A stretch of 64,000 bases of DNA. It comes from Cheiracanthium punctorium. Its lineage: Eukaryota > Arthropoda > Arachnida > Araneae > Cheiracanthiidae. A program made the translations under genes and the position numbers. Location: the NCBI GenBank assembly GCA_038373885.1, contig JAWZYV010011917.1, forward strand, positions 62,001 to 126,000, written 5' to 3'. Shown here one piece after another: positions 37,064-47,940 of this stretch (positions are counted from its first letter, which is position 1; every line of letters starts with the position of its first letter). Below the pieces are notes generated by a model. That model was not told the origin of the DNA and did no database searches. It saw only the letters and a program-made list of their open reading frames with translations.

Positions 37064-37556
37064 GTAAATTGAAAAAGGTACAAAATAAGCTAGAAATAAA
37101 GACTAAGAAAAAATTCTTTTCGTTGATTTTCAAATAGTTACAAATTTGATATTTGTAAATGATCCCGTACAAAAAAATTCCCAATTAGTAAAATGCGCCC
37201 ATACACTGATGAAGGGATGAACAAAATTTGAGAATTACATTCTAAAATGTGTGGGAGATATAAAGAAAAACACATGTTGTCTTAAACCACTTTCAGTGGT
37301 TCTCGAAAGGAAATAACCACGTCAAATGATCGTATTTCAGGGATCTTACAAAAATTAAGCAAGAAAATATTTTTTTCCCTCTAGCAATGAAAGTTTACAT
37401 TCAAATCCATGTATAGCTCCAGATCATCATTGTTTAAGATATCTTAGAGACATTTTATGATGAAAGGCTGAAATTTTGCACATGACCTCATTGGTGTACT
37501 ACGAGGCACATTTTACTAACTGGGAACCGGAATTAAGTCGGGATCTTTTACGCATA
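37047..37556 (+). mobile_element. Long-TIR MITE, copy 1
   Basis: Related to the element at 51,456-52,302, aligned with that copy in reverse. Shared landmarks are TAGAGATATG at the end, GTAAATTGAA, TTCTTTTCGTT, CCGTACAAAAAAATTCCC, CCATACACT, AAAATTTGAGAATTA and TTAAACCACTTT. Its right end is strongly diverged after TTTTACTAACTGGGAA. There is no coding capacity. Confidence 0.65.
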
Positions 37557-39224
37557 TTTTTGCCTAGCTAATTAAATCTGGTTTCGCTCTCCCCTTTCTC
37601 CCGCCACTTCGTATCTGTTTTTAAATGATCTGTTGCTCTGATGAACATGACTGTACAACCAAGCACAAACGTTTTCGGCTAACACTATGACTGCCTCAAC
37701 TCATTTTAGGCTACACTGTGAGATATATATATTAAAACTTTCGAATGGAAACACGTATTATAAAGGCGAGAAAGCTGTCGCACAATGTTGCTCTCCATTT
37801 ATTCAGTTTATAAAGTGGTATAAAGCAGAGTGGAAATGTTCGTTCTTCGGTCGGGAAGTTGCAGATAAGGACGCAATGGCAGCGAAATTTCAGTTGTTTT
37901 TCGTAGGCACATTACGGTTTTTAAACTGAATATCTGGCGAACGTCGTTGTGTGATTGGCGTCTTCCCTCTGTCATATGCAAATTCCTCCGTGTGCCTCGA
38001 TTATTTTTTTACTGGTCGTACACAGACCTGTTTTTCTGAGTGGATAACGCGTGCATTTTTGTGATGCATGTACCGTTCCAAAGCTCCTTGGGTTTTAGCA
38101 TGCGCTGATCATTTTGCGACGGAAAAAAATAGGTGATGCCATTCCAAAATGTCAAGTTTCTGTACCTATACCAGTAAGAGTGAACGCCACGTTGTTGCCG
38201 TTCTCAAAATCTCGAGCCCATACCTCTGAATACATATCTCTGAAATTTCATCTCGATCAGTTAAATAGACCTGTCCCTAGAGGTCCATGCATCAGTTAAG
38301 TTTTTTTTATGGACACCATATGTGTGTGTGTGTGTGTGTGTCTGGGTATGCCAAGAAATAGTTTTCCCTCACTTCAATTCCGAATATTTTACATTGAAGT
38401 ATTTTTGCAGATTTTAGATCTTTTTTAGATTTGAATTTCTTTTAAAGCCCATCTGCCAATGCGCCATTTCTGTATTTTATTTCATTCTTTACAACTTATC
38501 ATAATCAAGGGAAAATGTCCCGTTAATAATTTCTTTCTAAAGTGAAAGAAATATTATAACGTCTAATTTAATTAAAAAGATTGCCAAAAATTTGAATTTT
38601 CCTTTTAAAAATAATTCAGCATACATAAAAAGTATTTACATAAAAAGTAAATGCCAAAAATCATCTCGGTTTTTTATTTCTTAAAAGTTTTTCAAAAAAA
38701 TTAAGAACAGACTAGTTATAAAATGTTTCACGGATGACTAATTAAATGAAAACTCATCTTTGGATCTAATTAACTGCAAATTATAGTTATCTGTAAAAGA
38801 GTAAATTAAAGAAAATTGATTTTGCTCTGATATCCCTGCGGTGATATGCCAGATTTGGAAGCTAATTATGTTAAGATTTACAAAAAGAAAAAAAAATGTA
38901 AAGAATTAATTTATATTGCTGTTCAGTTTATTAAGTTAATTAAATTGAAATATTTTTTCACTCAGCATCAGCTATTGATAATGTATTGTAACCTATATAT
39001 TTAATAATAGATTAATCGGATATTTCCTAAATTAATTTTCAAAAGTTCAAATTAATTTGCATGAATGTGCTTAAAGCAAGTTCTCCGAAAGGCAATATAA
39101 ACCATAAATACTTCTAACAAACTTTACTTGCCAAACTCTCTTTACAATTAAAATATCCATCCTTATAAATCAATGTTCAAATTCTAAGTTAAGCTACGGA
39201 TGCAGTTTTTTAAAGAATAAATAT
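37557..39224. other. No supported gene; microsatellite inside
   Basis: The part up to 38,320 is a little richer in GC and has an 80-codon open frame at 37,687-37,929 without a recognisable domain. (TG)n occupies 38,321-38,342. The text ATACATATCTCTGAAATTTC near 38,228 resembles transposon flanks, but I could not assign it. Confidence 0.5.
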
Positions 39225-39557
39225 TGTCGCGAGGTGGTAGGAACAACTAGATGAAAGGAGAACTCAAATCGAGATAACGTAATTTATTGACAGACTGCTA
39301 GCAACTACACTTGGCTGTGAACTCCCTACAACTGGCGGGAGCTCAGCTTTTATACAATTATCGAATATTCGAGAAACAAATAATTCTCATATTAAAGAAA
39401 CATGTAGAATATTCTAGAATTAATACGAAGAATAATTTAAAACAACTATTTACAGGAACATGGCGAAATGGTTCCGGCCGGTTCCAAACCCGGGACCTGT
39501 CGCTTCGAAGCCCAGTGCTGTACCTCTGAGCCAACGGGACTCGTGAGAGATGCGGCA
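39225..39557 (-). repeat. 3' LTR of gypsy 1
   Basis: TG...CA ends (TGCCGCATCTC at its start on minus, CGCGACA at its end). It contains TATAAAA (39,354-39,348) and AATAAA (39,288-39,283). A tRNA-like module lies at 39,477-39,540. Compared with the 5' LTR it has scattered substitutions. Confidence 0.95.
39477..39540 (-). other. tRNA-like module in the 3' LTR
   Basis: On minus: GTCCCGTTGGCTCAGAGGTA, then GGGCTTCGAAGCGACAGG, then CCCGGGTTTGGAACCGG. TTGGCTCAGAGG fits the polymerase III A box and GGTTTGGAACC is a degraded B box, about 35 bases apart. The anticodon and acceptor stems do not pair well, so it is not a functional tRNA gene. Confidence 0.55.
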
Positions 39558-39590
39558 TTGCTCCGCTCTTGAAGAACAGCGTCCCGCTGT

Positions 39591-40829
39591 TTATGAGACT
39601 TGCATTTGTGTTCTTGTTCTTGATCGCGTCAAGGGTCCAGTATAAGTTTGACCAGGTGGTGGATTTTTAGCGCTGGATATTCTTCCTTCAGGATTTCCAC
39701 CGCTCGGAAGGGGGATGTCGTCCACCAACTGGATTTGCTCATCGGGATCATAATAAGGCTTCATACGGACTACATGTACAACGTCTTTTGTCTTTCGGCG
39801 TCTAGATGTGGGATCAAAGTCTTGTACTTCATATGTAACATCTGATAGGCGTCGTAGGACTTGATAGGGACCAAAGTATCTTTTAAGCAATTTCTCCGAA
39901 AGGCCTACTTTCCGCACAGGTATGAAAATCCATACGAGGTCTCCCGGCTGATAATACACGATTTGATGTTTAGAGTCATAACGCTTTCGCTATCTCTCTT
40001 GGGCTTCTCTAGTGCGTAATGTCGCCAGCTGCCTAGCTTCTTCGGCTCTCGATGCCAATTCTGTAGTGTAGTCGGCTTGGGTTTCTTGAGGAAAAAACGG
40101 AAACATCGTATCGAGCGTCGTCTCGGCTTCACGTCCGTGAATCAAGTAAAACGGAGTAAACCCGGTTGTGTCTTGTTTGGCTGTGTTATATGCGAAAGTA
40201 AAGAAGGGCAAAATTTCATCCCAATCCTTTTGCTCTACATCCACGTACATAGACAACATGTCTGCTAACGTCTTGTTAAAGCGTTCTGTGAGCCCATTTG
40301 CTTGAGGATGGTAAGCTGTAGTCATTCTATGGGCAACATTGCAGAGGTGATTAAGCTCCGAAATCAGTTTCGATTGGAATACCTGTCCTCTGTCTGTGAT
40401 AAGGATCCTTGGTGATCCATGCTTTAGTATGACGTCTTCCACGAAAAACTTGGCTACTTCTGGTGCTTCAGTGGTAGGCAGTGCTTTCGTAATTGCAAAA
40501 CGCGTCAAGTAGTGGGTGCAGAAAATTATCCATTTATTTCCTCTTATCGATTTCGGGAATCTTTCCAGCAAATCTATTCCAACCCGATGGAATGGTGCTT
40601 ACGCTGGAGGGATAGGTACAAACTGCCCTGCGGGTTGTAGAGGAATGGCTTTTCTCCTTTGGCAGTCTCGGCAGTGCATTACATATCGACGGACAGTGCG
40701 ATAGAGTCCGGGCCAATAAAAACGTTTTCTCAGTCTGTCGTACGTTCTGGCAACACCCAAGTGTCCGGCGGTTGGTGCATCATGAAAATATCGTAGTACG
40801 TCTTGGCGTAGATGTTTTAGTATAAACGG
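39591..40829 (-). pseudogene. pol: Gypsy 1 integrase region, broken
   Basis: Continues the pol polyprotein. Integrase inserts the cDNA into the host genome. Reading the minus strand from 40,829: an HHCC zinc-binding region (HDAPTAGHLG then MHCRDC), the catalytic core with GIDLLERFP (first Asp), ITDRGQVFQS (second Asp, near 40,395) and HPQANGLTERFNKTLADML (Glu, near 40,285), then the GPY/F-type C-terminal motif KRYFGPYQVLRRLSDVTYEV. In-frame stops interrupt it at about 40,829 (after GRLW), about 40,602 (after PIPPA) and about 39,990 (after EAQER). The frame ends at 39,591, just before the LTR. All catalytic residues are present, but the protein cannot be made whole from this copy. Confidence 0.9.
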
Positions 40830-43140
40830 CTACCATAATCTTCCGTCCGGATCGAAGTTCTTTTTACACAGGACCCCGTGAACCAATTCGTAATGCGTAT
40901 TAATTGGTTCTGCTCTTTCTTTGGACGAAATTACTTTTCCGAGGTCTGGATCCTTTCGTTGCTCAGCTGCGATATCAGTCAGCGAATGCAGAACGTTCAC
41001 CTCGTCCAAACATTTAATATTTTCCTCCACTGTGTTGCGAGATAGGCTGTCGGCGTCTTGATGCTTCTTGCCACTCTTGTATACGATGGAGATGTCGTAT
41101 TCCTGGAGACGTAACGCCCACCTACTTAGCCTCCCTGAAGGGTCTCTAAGGCTAACTAACCAGCATAGAGAGTGGTGATCCGTGACAACCGTGAATGGCT
41201 TTCCAAAAAGGTACGGCCGAAATTTGTGTACGGCCCACACAACGGCAAGACATTCCCTTTCGGTAGTTGAATAGTTCCTCTCTGCTTTCGAAAGTGTCCG
41301 TGAGGCATAGGCAATTACTTTCTCCTGGTTGTATTGCTCTTGGACGAGGACCGCGCCGATTCCATAGCCACTAGCATCTGTGTGTAATGCCGTGGGAGCT
41401 CTCTCATCATACAGTCCTAGAACAGGATCGGAGGTTAGGGCCTTCTTTAATCTGAGAAAAGCATCAGGTTGTTCAGGGCCCCAACAAAATTTTGAGTCCC
41501 CCTTCAGCAGTTCTTGAAGTGCTTGAGCCTTATAACAAAAATTTTTGATGAAACGGTAGTATGAGCAGAGCCCTAGGAAACTTCTGACGTCGTGTAAATT
41601 CTTAGGCGTTGGAAAAAAGCTTACGGCCTTCAACTTATCTGGATCAGGGCGAACACCATCTTCTGACACAAGGTGGCCTAAAATTTTTATTTCTAGGGAG
41701 ACAAAGACACATTTTTTAGTATTTAGAGTAAGTCCAGCTTTATGGATGCAACTCAGGACTGTATGTAATCGCTTAAGATGTTCTTCAAAAGTTTCCGAGA
41801 AAACTATGATGTCATCTAAGTAACAGAGACACATCGTCCATTTCAAATGTCGCAGCAAATTGTCCATCATTCTTTCAAATGTGGCAGGGGCATTGCATAA
41901 GCCAAACGGCATTACTTTGAATTCATAGAGTCCTTCGGAGGTAACAAATGCCGTCTTTTCTCGATCGGCTTCATCTACTTCGATTTGCCAGTATCCCGTT
42001 CGGAGATCCATGGAAGAGAAATACTTAGCACCCCTCAAGCAATCCAGCGTGTCATCTATGCGCGGTAGAGGGTATACATCCTTTTTTGTGATCTGATTCA
42101 AGCGGCGGTAATCTACGCAGAAGCGCCAGCTTCCATCTTTCTTTTTCACCAGAACGACAGGAGATGACGAAGGGCTCTCAGATGGTTGAATTATGCCACG
42201 ATCTAGCATTTTATTTACCTCTTCTTGTATTATGCGACGCTCGGCCGGTGACACTCGATATGCTCTCTGACTGACTGGGGAATGGCCGTCAGTATTTATC
42301 CGATGCTTAATAGTTAAGTTCTGTGTTTTCGGCTTTCCAGATGATTCAAAGACTTCTGAAAATTTTTGAAGTAACCCAATAATTTTCCCTCTTTGCTCCA
42401 GGGTGAGATTAGGGGCTACTATACTTGAGTAATCTTCTAGGCTACCACCTTGTTCTGTCTGGATTATCGTATTAAATTCAGTGGTTATTACTGAATTCAC
42501 TTGGTTTGGGTCCACAGTTTCTGCAGTGCCCCCAAACATACCCCTGGGAATAATTTGGGCGGTGGCTTGTCCATTTGTAACCCATAGTTCTCCGATTCCA
42601 TCCTTTAATGACACGATGGTTGCAGGTACCACAACTTCCTTCCCCAAGGGAAGCAGTATATTTCCGTCCACCGTTACGTCTCCGTTGTGATCTCTGTTGT
42701 GAGTGACGACAGATATTTTGGCAGCTGATCGTGCAGGTATTACGCTATCGTCCATAGCACAAAGTTTCAAAAGTGTAGGATCGAGGCCTTCACATGGAAC
42801 TTCTTCCAGCGTCAGTTCAAGCTTACCACAGTCTATGATGGCTTGCGATGCTTCCAGGAAATCCCAACCCAAAATTATGTCGTGGCTACAATTTGGCAAC
42901 ACTGTAAACTCAAACGACTGGATTCGTCCGTTGATCTCAAGACGAAGCACGCATTTTCCAAGCGGCTGCACATAATTTCCATTGGCCACTTTTAAAATCA
43001 ATTTTTCCTTGGTTGGAAACATGATTTTCCTAATATGGCGTCTGTAATTTTCCGAAATTACAGAAGCGGATGCCCAGAGTCCACAAGAGCATGTACTACC
43101 TGATTGTCGACCATAACCTCAAGATGATTTCCGGACATCT
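40830..43140 (-). pseudogene. pol: Gypsy 1 protease, reverse transcriptase and RNase H
   Basis: Copies the element's RNA into DNA. The protease active site LVDSG lies near 43,090; directly after it a one-base frame change leads to a stop, and the frame reopens at about 43,022. The following 730 residues are uninterrupted. They carry the protease flap-end motif DIILGWDFL (residues 48-56), then reverse transcriptase with WRFCVDYRRLN, SMDLRTGYWQIEVDE, MPFGLCNAPATFERMM and the catalytic YLDD (401-404). RNase H follows with HTDASG (547-552), a TEREC helix (587-591) and TDHHSL (614-619). It runs into integrase after GRLW with a stop. The long intact stretch shows that the copy is not very old; the protease break alone would prevent normal gag-pol processing. 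Confidence 0.93.
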
Positions 43141-43323
43141 TCGCAGCAGTCGGAGGATTTTCGTCAGCATCTGCGGCCTCATCCCCAATTGAGGTCGCGG
43201 TCTTCAGTTTTCCTCAATACGTCTTCTGGGGGAAATGCTAGGACGTCGATAAGGTGACGGCGATCTGTAACGGCGTGTCGGTGATCTCCCTCGAGTGGGG
43301 CTTGGCGAGCTGGTTCTGGTAGT

Positions 43324-44302
43324 TCATCGGCTATAGTCGGAGGGATCCATCAGTTCAATTTCGGATTTAGCGACATTCCTTCGGTTCTGTCTGCTAGCTT
43401 CAAAGATAGCACGTCGGTCCCTGCAGTAGCGAACGGCATGTCCTGGGCAGCCACAGTGGAAGCAGACCGGTTGATTGTCCGCGGTCCTCGATACGTCAGT
43501 TCTTCTTGGTTCGGGCTCGGCTACGGGTCTTTGTCGGTTTACTGCTATTGGGAAACGTTGTGGTCGTCTGGTTTTCGAGCTCACTTCAGTCCACGGCTGT
43601 TTCACTTGTGTAATAGGCGATAGAGCGTCTTGTACCTCTTCTCGGACAATAGCTTCGATGGATTGAAGTCGTGGCTCATTGACTGGCGACAGGGCTCGTT
43701 AGACCTCTTCTCGAACTATCTGTCGAATGAGGGTTGCTAAATCAGTTTCTTCACCTATAGAGGACATTGGGATAACATTAGGAAGCCGATCGAATTTCTT
43801 TCGGTTAACTCGTTTTTCTTTCATTTCTTCGATGTACTGACACCCTTTTATTAGGTCCTCGGTCTTTTTTAGTTTTTTAGTTAAAAGAGATTGATAAAAA
43901 ATCCTCGGCAATTCCCTTCATGAGATGGACAACTTTGTCTTCTTCCGGCATTTGAGGATTTGTCTCATCACAAAGCCTCAGAACGCTCTGGATGTATGAC
44001 TGTACGTGTTCACCGGATTTTTGAGCTCGAGTTTTTAATTCCTCTTCGGCTCTTTTTCTTGTTTGTCTGCTGTCTCCAAATGCTTTAGGTAATTCTTCTT
44101 TAAATTTTTCCCAACTGTTTAACAGGGCCTCATTATTTTCAAACCACACGAGGGCTGTGCCTTCCAGGAAAAAATAGACATTTGCTAGACAGAGGAGATC
44201 GTCCCATTTGTTGAGTTTAGCCACTCGGTCATATTCTTTCAGCCATTTGTTGGGGTCTTGTCCATCTTCCCGAAATATAGAAGGGTTTCTGAATGGTTGC
44301 AC
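43324..44302 (-). pseudogene. gag: Gypsy 1 gag, frameshifted
   Basis: Gag forms the particle that packages the RNA. The N-terminal part (from 44,302) reads DPNKWLKEYDRVAKLNKWDD, then WENFKEELPKAF-like sequence, then EHVQSYIQSVLRLCDE and VHLMKGI, the usual retrotransposon gag core. A frameshift near 43,905 moves the frame to YQSLLTKKLKKTEDLI and a stop at 43,699. A third open part (43,605-43,324) holds one zinc knuckle, CFHCGCPGHAVRYC, which binds RNA. No intact start is present at 44,302; upstream MAQVDETKHV (near 44,352) looks like the original N-terminus but runs into a stop. Gag is thus broken in at least three places. Confidence 0.85.
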
Positions 44303-44455
44303 TAGATGAGTCGCAATTATACATGCTTAGTTTCGTCGACCTGGGCCATTTTTACTTTTCTCGGAGGTGGCGTGAACAGTCCATATTCGGGTTTTAATCC
44401 TTGCAGACGATTACTTCTCCGGGGGGCTGTATTCGATTCCAGGGTATCGGATGTT

Positions 44456-44472
44456 ACCCGGCGCATCCACCA
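44456..44472 (-). promoter_or_regulatory. Primer-binding site of gypsy 1
   Basis: TGGTGGATGCGCCGGGT on minus starts 3 bases after the 5' LTR. TGG matches a tRNA's CCA end. The tRNA species was not determined. Confidence 0.6.
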
Positions 44473-44598
44473 AACTGTCGCGAGGAGGTAGGAACAACTA
44501 GATGAAAGGAGAACTCAAATCGAGATAACGTAATTTATTGACAGACTGCTAGCAACTACACTTGGCTGTGAACTCCCTACAACTGGCGGGAGCTCAAC

Positions 44599-44605
44599 TT
44601 TTATA
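44599..44605 (-). promoter_or_regulatory. TATA box of the gypsy 1 promoter LTR
   Basis: TATAAAA on minus inside the 5' LTR, about 65 bp upstream of the AATAAA signal; the same box is kept in the 3' LTR. Confidence 0.6.
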
Positions 44606-44727
44606 CAATAATCGAATATTCGAGAAACAAATAATTTACATATTAAAGAAACATGTAGAATAATCTAGAATTAATACGAAGAATAACTTAAAACAACTAT
44701 TTACAGGAACATGCCGAAATGATTCCG

Positions 44728-44791
44728 GCCGGTTCCGAACCCGGGATCTCTCGCTTCGAAGCCCAGTGCTGTACCTCTGAGCCACCGGGAC
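44728..44791 (-). other. tRNA-like module in the 5' LTR
   Basis: On minus: CCGGTGGCTCAGAGGTACAG, then GGGCTTCGAAGCGAGAGATC, then CCCGGGTTCGGAACCGGCC. A box TGGCTCAGAGG is perfect and B box GGTTCGGAACC is near the consensus, closer than in the 3' LTR. Confidence 0.55.
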
Positions 44792-44812
44792 TCGTGAGAG
44801 ATGCGGCAATAT

Positions 44813-45761
44813 TATGTTTACGTTAATTAATATTATGTTGTTCCTAGCTATGATTTTTTAAAATTTAATTTAATAATTCATAATTAATATGTGATCAGTT
44901 ACTTCTGAAAAAGAAATTTTATAAAGTGTTGTGTGTGTCTTTTTCTTTTTAATAAACTAAATAAAAAATACATTATTTTAAGAGATATGGCTTCTAAAAT
45001 TCTCAATTTCATTGGGTTTTTAAAAAATATTTACAAATATAATGGTAATATTACTATAATAATATAATTCATTAAAGTTTTAGAGTTCCTATGGAGTTTC
45101 AAAACTGATTTAATATGTAGATAACCATTTAATTTAAAAATTACAATTTGTAATAATAAAAACCATTTACAGAAATAAAACGATACCTTTTTAGGGGGTT
45201 GGGATAACTTACTGCATTAATAAGGCAAATGTATTGGAAAATACTCTATAATCCATGTGCGTTATTCTGGGTCTATCTTTATAGTTTTACATTTTAATTC
45301 GTATTTGCAAACAGGTATATTGTCTTCAGAATGAAACCAGTTTTTAAGTATCAATACTAACATATTGGGAGACTGGGAGCTAATGGGACACATTTCACAT
45401 TTTTGTCTATAAAAAAAGTTAATTCACATAATTCTTTATTTTTTTTTTCAGTTAATTCACATATTTTTCTGCTTTTGGATAAAAAAAAATTACGGATTGT
45501 ATAATTGTTAAAAGAGAAATAGTCTTGATATGTGAAATGAAATTTTGTCCCATTAGACCCCCCAAATCTTGGGTCTAACGGCACTTGCTAAAGGTGTAAT
45601 GGGGCATAGTAATTAAATAATTCTTTATGGCGACTACTTAACACTTATTTCCTTACTTTAAAATATTACAAAATACACTATATTGTATTTTATATTGTAT
45701 TTTACAATGTTATAAAGAAAATAACGCAAGATGCTCTTCGCTCAGTGAAGCAGTCACTATC
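44813..45761. other. AT-rich DNA; one weak minus-strand frame
   Basis: A minus-strand open frame at 45,357-45,584 reads PLDPRFGGSNGTKFHF and later VKCVPLAPSLPIC. It lies downstream of the transposase fragment at 45,762 on the same strand and may belong to the same dead element, but I recognise no domain. Confidence 0.4.
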
Positions 45762-46007
45762 TTATGGTGTTAAAATAGTTACAATATCATCCAAGTCAAC
45801 CCCAAAACCATCTGCTTTTTCTGGGTATACAAACTTCATACGGTCATTTTTGTTTTTCAAAAAATCAACATGGATTTCTTGGTCTGACAAAGCGATCTCT
45901 CTGTCTGGTTTCCTAGCAAATTGTATTAACACAAAATCATTTTTACCAGTGTTTCTCAAACTTTTTCTTTGGCACCCTATTCCACGTATCATTGTTTTTA
46001 ACCTCAC
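45762..46007 (-). pseudogene. C-terminal fragment of a Tigger/jerky-like (DDE_1) transposase
   Basis: The minus strand reads KNDFVLIQFARKPDREIALS, then IHVDFLKNKNDRMKFVYPEK, then DGFGVDLDDIVTIL before a stop. Pogo/Tigger-derived arthropod transposases often end in a domain with the order DFV-V-F, a V-F-R/K stretch, F-(Y/F)-P-(E/D)-K/E and V-DIV-L. That order is kept here. The catalytic DDE core and the DNA-binding region are not recognisable upstream. It is a leftover fragment, about 80 residues long. A host gene derived from such a transposase is possible but less likely in this setting. Confidence 0.5.
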
Positions 46008-46226
46008 TGTAAATTAATTATTGATCATTTACTCAGAATAATGGTTTAAAATGGAAAACAAAAACATCAGCGTAGAGCTTCATAATAACAGAAATTTTTA
46101 TTTGAAAGCGTCAATACTTAGGTAATCAAAACAAACATTTAGTTAACATGGAAAAAATCTCCCCTTCATACTTAGGAAACTTATTCTTTTTGTTCTAATA
46201 AACTTTTAATTAAAAAAATCTTTTAA

Positions 46227-46612
46227 CCCTTTAACGCGCAGTATTCCCGCTCTGGGAACACCAAACTCTGACGTTTTGACGGTTGCCAGTCACGAAGAAT
46301 AGATTTGATTTCTATAAAAATAGTTGCGGGTGACATAGCTCTAACAAGAATCCTTTACTTTTTAGCACGTCATTTCCCGTAAAAAAATTGTCGCGATTAT
46401 TTTTAACAGCACTGAAATTTGCTGAAAAATGAAAGAATGCGAGAACAGCTGGATAGATTGCCCAATGCTGAAAAAGGGCAGCCGTTGCAATCATTCGACT
46501 TAACTACCAGAAAGATGGCGGACGATCGAAACGTTCATCGCGTGCCACAGATCTAGAGACCCCTTTTTTGACGACAGCTGACTGTGCCGCACAGGGTTGC
46601 GCTTCAAAGGGT
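46227..46612. mobile_element. piggyBac-type MITE, 386 bp
   Basis: TTAA flanks both ends (46,223-46,226 and 46,613-46,616). The inverted ends are CCCTTTAACGCGCA and TGCGCTTCAAAGGG. TTAA duplication with CCC-type ends is the mark of piggyBac elements. The interior has GTATTCCCGCTCTGGGAACA, a small palindrome, and no transposase. Confidence 0.85.
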
Positions 46613-46687
46613 TAAAAAAAGATTAGTCTGAAATTTTATCTAATAACTGATTATGAGCCTAAACATAACATCTGCTATATACCTTAT

Positions 46688-47235
46688 TTATTGATATTGG
46701 AGTACAGAAAGTATAGTTCGAAATAATTTTTGGTTTATACGATGTATTGCTCGTTCATGATTTTCACGTTCTCTTTGATTTTGACTCAGATTACTTTCGT
46801 TTGATAAACTCTTTTTTATAATAATGAATTTCAGAGATAAGGATGAACCGAATTTAAACTGCTACTTTCAGGGGTATAAATTGCCTTTCTATTAGTTTCC
46901 TAGTGATTTAACTGTCATTTTATTAAGAACAGTTTTATTATGTTGAGTTAAGATAATGATGTACAAAGTTTTAACTTACCCTTTCAGAGAGACATGAGTC
47001 AATTTTTTTTCCTTGCTTTCCATGTGATCATTTGTGACCCATTTAAAATATCTTTCACCTTATGAATTCTTCATCCAAAATAAATTTTCAGAAAGAGTAA
47101 TATTTCTATTTTTGCATCCAAGTGAAGCATCCCACATTTTATCCTTCAGTTTTTCAGCTAATAATGAACAAAATGACATTCTTGGATACATAAGATAATC
47201 TATTTCTTCGTTTTCGCGTGGCATCACATACATTT
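46688..47235 (-). pseudogene. Unidentified decayed coding region with splice-like signals
   Basis: I do not recognise the protein. On minus, an acceptor-like TTAAACAG at 47,236 opens a frame of 84 codons with one TAA (47,060). It contains DYLMYPRMSFCSLLAEKLKD, MWDASLGCKNRNITLSENLF and YFKWVTNDHMESKEKKL. It ends at 46,980 against GTAAGT, a consensus donor. 91 bases later, after CTAATAG, a phase-compatible frame reads KAIYTPESSSLNSVHPYL, then after a frame slip NESNLSQNQRERENHERAIH and RINQKLF, with TAA at 46,688. Composition is more protein-like than the AT-rich frames around it. More fragments lie upstream at 47,240-47,940. The stop and frame slip indicate a pseudogene or dead element. Chance cannot be excluded. 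Confidence 0.35.
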
Positions 47236-47940
47236 CTGTTTAAGTGCATTTATTTAAAGGAACATTTAAAAAAGGTATTTAATCCAAGTGTGCAAAGCCA
47301 GACACTTTCTAATGTAATAAGCAACATAAAAAATTTAAACGCCATTTCTTAATTGAATACTTCTTCTCCATTTTTAAAAATGCTTCTTTAACTATTTCCA
47401 TGAAATATCTGAATTTCCTAAATAATCCTTAGAACTTTAATCTTAAAATATTTGAAAAGCGTCTAAAATTTTAACTTATGTCCCTGACAATAATGATAAT
47501 TCGATAAGAATTTTAAGTAATCTTCTACTTAGGCTTTATGAGCCTTCATATTCCTGAAATTATCCAACAGTTTTAAATCATTGTAACAAATTTTAGAAAC
47601 ATATCTCATCACGATTAATTGTGTAATTTCAGCCTTGACCCGTTTGTTTCCCCGCGAAAGCCTCATTTCCTACAATTGTCAGAAATTGCGGATCATTAGA
47701 GACAGCAACTGCTTTAATTTACTATGAAATATCGCGCGAATATGTTATTTCCCTTAAGTAAAATTAACCCACTTCAAACGCTTTTTTGTGTTTTTCCGTT
47801 AGAATGTCTTTTTAAGGAACACATTTCTCAACTTCATTCTTATGTAACTCTACGAATAGATGAACGTCATCTTTATGAAAAAGTTGTTCCCAAGCGAAGA
47901 AAATCTTTTATGCTTTCAGAAGTTATATAGTTACAAGAAA
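47236..47940 (-). pseudogene. Possible upstream fragments of the same decayed coding region
   Basis: Minus-strand frames here look coding but are broken by stops: HLFVELHKNEVEKCVP near 47,840, NDPQFLTIVGNEAFAGKQ near 47,690, RVKAEITQLIVMRYVSKICY near 47,640 and YFMEIVKEAFLKMEKKYSIK near 47,405. Each lies in a different frame. The plus strand also has an open frame (47,811-47,930), so the coding strand is not certain. Confidence 0.25.

Larger units (their letters stand above)
39225..44808 (-). mobile_element. Ty3/gypsy retrotransposon 1 (full length, decayed)
   Basis: A 5,584-bp element on the minus strand with two 333-bp LTRs and the 4-bp target duplication ATAT (39,221-39,224 and 44,809-44,812). 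Internal order on the minus strand is gag, protease, reverse transcriptase, RNase H, integrase, which is the Ty3/gypsy order. No envelope gene is present. The two LTRs differ at about 14 of 333 positions by eye, so the insertion is not fresh. At least three in-frame stops and several frameshifts break the genes. Confidence 0.95.
44476..44808 (-). repeat. 5' LTR of gypsy 1
   Basis: 333 bp, with TATAAAA (44,605-44,599) and AATAAA (44,539-44,534) for transcription of the element, and the tRNA-like module at 44,728-44,791. Confidence 0.95.

Noticed and set aside
37687..37929. 80-codon open frame in a GC-richer area
   Set aside because: No recognisable domain, splice signals or homologous motif; left as unannotated.
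47811..47930. Plus-strand frame reading KEHISQLHSYVTLRIDERHL after an acceptor-like TTCCGTTAG
   Set aside because: It looks protein-like, but it is short, has no partner exon on the plus strand, and the minus strand of the same DNA also shows coding-like fragments. I could not decide, so it is not called as a gene.
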